Assembly (NCBI GenBank): GCA_017425305.1
Contig: JAFOOW010000061.1
Coordinates: 1 to 16,950, forward strand
Source: Peptostreptococcaceae bacterium
GTDB taxonomy: Bacteria; Bacillota; Clostridia; Peptostreptococcales; Peptostreptococcaceae
DNA: 16,950 bases
Reading direction: 5' to 3'
Shown here: positions 15,271 through 16,950 of the stretch, in pieces
How positions within the stretch are numbered: the stretch's first letter is position 1
Layout of the letters: each line of letters begins with the position of its first letter
Translations under genes and position numbers: made by a program
The notes under the pieces: model-generated
What the model saw: the letters and a program-made list of their open reading frames with translations, nothing else
What the model was told of the DNA's origin: nothing
The model's database searches: none

Positions 15271-15873
15271 ATGAAATATTCAAAATTAGTAGCATTAGGA
15301 TTAGCAGGAGCATTATCTTTAGCAGTTGTTGGATGTTCTAATAATGCAAATAATGATACTCAAAAAACAGATACTCAAGCAACTCAAGAAGGTGCACAAA
15401 ATATGAACAGAGATATGTATAAGAAAAGATTCGGTGAGCTTTATCAAACAAATATAGCTAGACTAGAAAATTATAATACTTATACTAATATACCAGTACA
15501 AGAACCAACTAAAGATTATGAAGGTAACCAAAAATATTTAGATGACTTAAAAGCTGCATATAAAGATAGTGAAACAAATATACAACAATTTGTAGATTCT
15601 TTAAAGGATGTAAAAACAGATGATAAAGAAGTTCAAGATATGAACGATAAATTAGTTAAACAAGGAGAAAATTTATTAGCGGATATCAAAACTAAAATAC
15701 AAAAACTAGATGATGTTCCAGCTGATTTATTAAATAAGCCTGAAGTAGAATTTAAACAAGGGATAAATGATCTTGTAACTGATACAGACAATAATAAAAA
15801 TGGTACAGATACAATGGATACAGATTTTAATAAAATGTTAAAAGATATGAGAAATACATTAGGTATAAAATAA
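15271..15873 (+). CDS. Putative lipoprotein of unknown function
   Basis: A 200-residue protein I do not recognise. It has a lipoprotein signal peptide: MKYSK, a hydrophobic core, and lipobox VVGC with the modified cysteine at residue 22. The mature protein should sit on the outer face of the membrane. Residues 23-45 form a flexible Asn/Thr/Gln-rich linker. Residues 46-165 are mostly helix-forming, charged and without Cys (DMYKKRFGELYQTNIARL, then KYLDDLKAAYKDSETNIQQF, then DKLVKQGENLLADIKTKI). A second low-complexity Asp/Asn/Thr stretch (168-185) precedes a short final helix. No enzyme motif is visible. GGAGGT (15260-15265) precedes the ATG by 5 bases. It follows the hydrogenase by 88 bases and is closed by its own terminator; a functional link to the hydrogenase is not shown. 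Confidence 0.88.
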   Translation: MKYSKLVALGLAGALSLAVVGCSNNANNDTQKTDTQATQEGAQNMNRDMYKKRFGELYQTNIARLENYNTYTNIPVQEPTKDYEGNQKYLDDLKAAYKDSETNIQQFVDSLKDVKTDDKEVQDMNDKLVKQGENLLADIKTKIQKLDDVPADLLNKPEVEFKQGINDLVTDTDNNKNGTDTMDTDFNKMLKDMRNTLGIK

Positions 15874-15896
15874 TAATTTAGATATAAAATAATAAT
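15864..15896 (+). repeat. Short direct repeat at the end of the lipoprotein gene
   Basis: TATAAAATAATAAT occurs at 15864-15877, covering the last codons and the stop, and again at 15883-15896, a period of 19 bases. It looks like a small tandem duplication and has no evident function. Confidence 0.6.
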
Positions 15897-15899
15897 AAG

Positions 15900-15934
15900 G
15901 AAGATAGTTATTACATTATAACTATCTTCTTTTT
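15900..15934 (+). terminator. Rho-independent terminator after the lipoprotein gene
   Basis: GAAGATAGTTAT (15900-15911) pairs perfectly with ATAACTATCTTC (15918-15929) around a 6-base loop and is followed by T5 (15930-15934). Confidence 0.92.
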
Positions 15935-15971
15935 ATATATAATAATTAATTTATAAAAAGTAATAAAGTAG

Positions 15972-16005
15972 TTGTTAATTAGATATAGGTTTTAAATTTT
16001 AACAA
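15972..16005. promoter_or_regulatory. Spaced TTGTTAA/TTAACAA inverted repeat before the flavoprotein gene
   Basis: TTGTTAA (15972-15978) and TTAACAA (15999-16005) are perfect inverted 7-mers separated by 20 bases, in the 124-bp gap before the next gene. Each equals a half-site of the operator bound by the redox repressor Rex, but the Rex site has a gap of about 4 bases, so this is at best an unusual arrangement or a chance match. Confidence 0.25.
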
Positions 16006-16058
16006 TATGGAGAAAATAGATGTATTAGTATATAGAATAAGTAAAGGAGATTTTAAAT

Positions 16059-16950
16059 ATGCATTATGATGTTGTAATTATAGGAGCAGGGCCTTCTGGA
16101 ATAGCAGCTGGACATAATATTATAAACAATAATATATCTTGTTGTATAATAGATAAACAAAAGTTTCCGAGAAATAAGTTATGTGCAGGTGGAGTAACCC
16201 AAAAGACTTTTGAACTTTTAAAAAGTTTAAATCTAGGGTATGAATTTGAGGGTATAAATACTATAGTTAGTAAAAATGTAAGTATATACTTAGAAAATAA
16301 ATACATAACGGATATAAAGTGTAAAGAAAATACATACTTAGTAGATAGATTTGAGTTTGATGAATATTTAGTAAGAGCATATGAAAATAAAGGTGGAAAT
16401 ATATTAGAAAATACTAAAATTAAAGATATTGATACAAAAAATAACATTATAACTTTATTAGATAATAAAAAGATAACATTTAAATATATTATAGGTGCAG
16501 ATGGAGCTGTAGGAACTACGCGTTCTTTAATTAATGAGAATATAAAAGCTAATGGATTCTGTTTACAAGTAGATGTTGATAAAAACAATACAAACTATAA
16601 TAGTGATAATATGTCTATGTATTATGGAGTGCTTCCTTATGGATATGGATGGATATTTCCCAAGAAAAATCATTTAAGCGTAGGTTTCATAGGAGAATAT
16701 AGTAAAGATATAGATTACAAGGGTGAATTTGAAAAGTTTTTAAATAATATAGGAATTAATTGTGATAAAGATAAATTTAAAGGAGCATTTATTCCATTTG
16801 GACAATATATTAAGAAACCTATAAATAATGAAAAAAATGTACTGTTAGTAGGAGATGCGGCTGGATTTGTAGATCCTATAACAGGGGAAGGAATATACTT
16901 TGCTGTATTATCGGGTATAAAGGCAGCTAATACTATAATAAAAGCTATCA
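16059..16950 (+). CDS. Geranylgeranyl-reductase-family FAD oxidoreductase, 3' end outside window
   Basis: The frame is open from the ATG at 16059 (AAAGGAGA at 16043-16050, 8 bases upstream) to the window edge; 297 codons are seen and the C-terminus is missing. The N-terminus MHYDVVIIGAGPSGIAAG holds the FAD-binding GxGxxG (Gly9, Gly11, Gly14) and the beta-2 acidic residue Asp32. Then come KLCAGGV (40-46), the family's GG-motif, YIIGADGAVGTTRS, and the second FAD motif VGDAAGFVDPITGEG (264-278). This set fits the PHBH-fold flavoproteins of the geranylgeranyl reductase family, which in archaea and plants saturate isoprenoid chains. In clostridia the substrate is generally unknown. It lies near MEP and undecaprenyl genes, so an isoprenoid-type substrate is conceivable but not shown. 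Another FAD-dependent dehydrogenase function is possible. Confidence 0.88.
   Translation, partial: MHYDVVIIGAGPSGIAAGHNIINNNISCCIIDKQKFPRNKLCAGGVTQKTFELLKSLNLGYEFEGINTIVSKNVSIYLENKYITDIKCKENTYLVDRFEFDEYLVRAYENKGGNILENTKIKDIDTKNNIITLLDNKKITFKYIIGADGAVGTTRSLINENIKANGFCLQVDVDKNNTNYNSDNMSMYYGVLPYGYGWIFPKKNHLSVGFIGEYSKDIDYKGEFEKFLNNIGINCDKDKFKGAFIPFGQYIKKPINNEKNVLLVGDAAGFVDPITGEGIYFAVLSGIKAANTIIKAI

Noticed and set aside
16064..16588. Open frame of 174 codons on the minus strand
   Set aside because: It lies wholly opposite the geranylgeranyl-reductase-family gene, whose + strand frame has clear FAD motifs and a good ribosome binding site; the minus frame shows no recognisable domain.
1..16950. 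CRISPR arrays, insertion sequences, tRNA/rRNA genes, toxin-antitoxin or phage genes
   Set aside because: No repeated spacer structure, transposase motif, cloverleaf sequence or rRNA-like stretch was found by reading both strands.

Overview
The window is AT-rich Gram-positive DNA with strong GGAGG-type ribosome binding sites. Isoleucine is read mainly from ATA and arginine from AGA. All supported genes lie on the + strand. Gene content (complete MEP/undecaprenyl genes next to rpsB-tsf-pyrH-frr, an [FeFe]-hydrogenase, a DacF-type carboxypeptidase) and codon use point to an anaerobic clostridium. The most likely group is the Peptostreptococcaceae (Clostridioides/Paraclostridium/Romboutsia-like). 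This placement is inference from gene order and composition; no database was searched.

Layout. (1) Positions 1-4641 hold four envelope-type genes, probably separate transcripts because several are divided by hairpin terminators: the 3' part of a VanW-domain protein; a short Hanks-type protein kinase homologue that has lost its key catalytic residues and ends in a C-terminal membrane anchor; a two-helix potassium-channel-like protein with an N-terminal pentapeptide-like domain; and a secreted D-Ala-D-Ala carboxypeptidase. (2) Positions 4642-4933 form a 292-bp regulatory gap with a good extended -10 promoter and a structured leader in front of rpsB. (3) Positions 4934-13074 are a long co-directional housekeeping cluster: rpsB, tsf, pyrH, frr, a 67-codon unknown gene, uppS, cdsA, dxr, rseP, ispG. 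It joins translation (S2, EF-Ts, ribosome recycling), UMP phosphorylation, the MEP isoprenoid pathway (dxr, ispG), undecaprenyl diphosphate synthesis (uppS), CDP-diacylglycerol synthesis (cdsA) and a site-2 protease (rseP). Hairpins after rpsB, tsf, the 67-codon gene and cdsA suggest graded expression inside the cluster. A strong terminator follows ispG. (4) Positions 13251-16950 hold an unusual [FeFe]-hydrogenase whose N-terminal half resembles the C-terminal half of a HydB/NuoF subunit, then a small lipoprotein of unknown role, a terminator, and the 5' part of a geranylgeranyl-reductase-family flavoprotein cut off by the window end.

The items most worth a second look are the tail-anchored pseudokinase, the HydB-like/HydA fusion hydrogenase with missing cluster cysteines, the rpsB leader RNA with two possible folds, and the conserved-looking 67-codon gene between frr and uppS. 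No CRISPR array, insertion sequence, tRNA or rRNA was seen.
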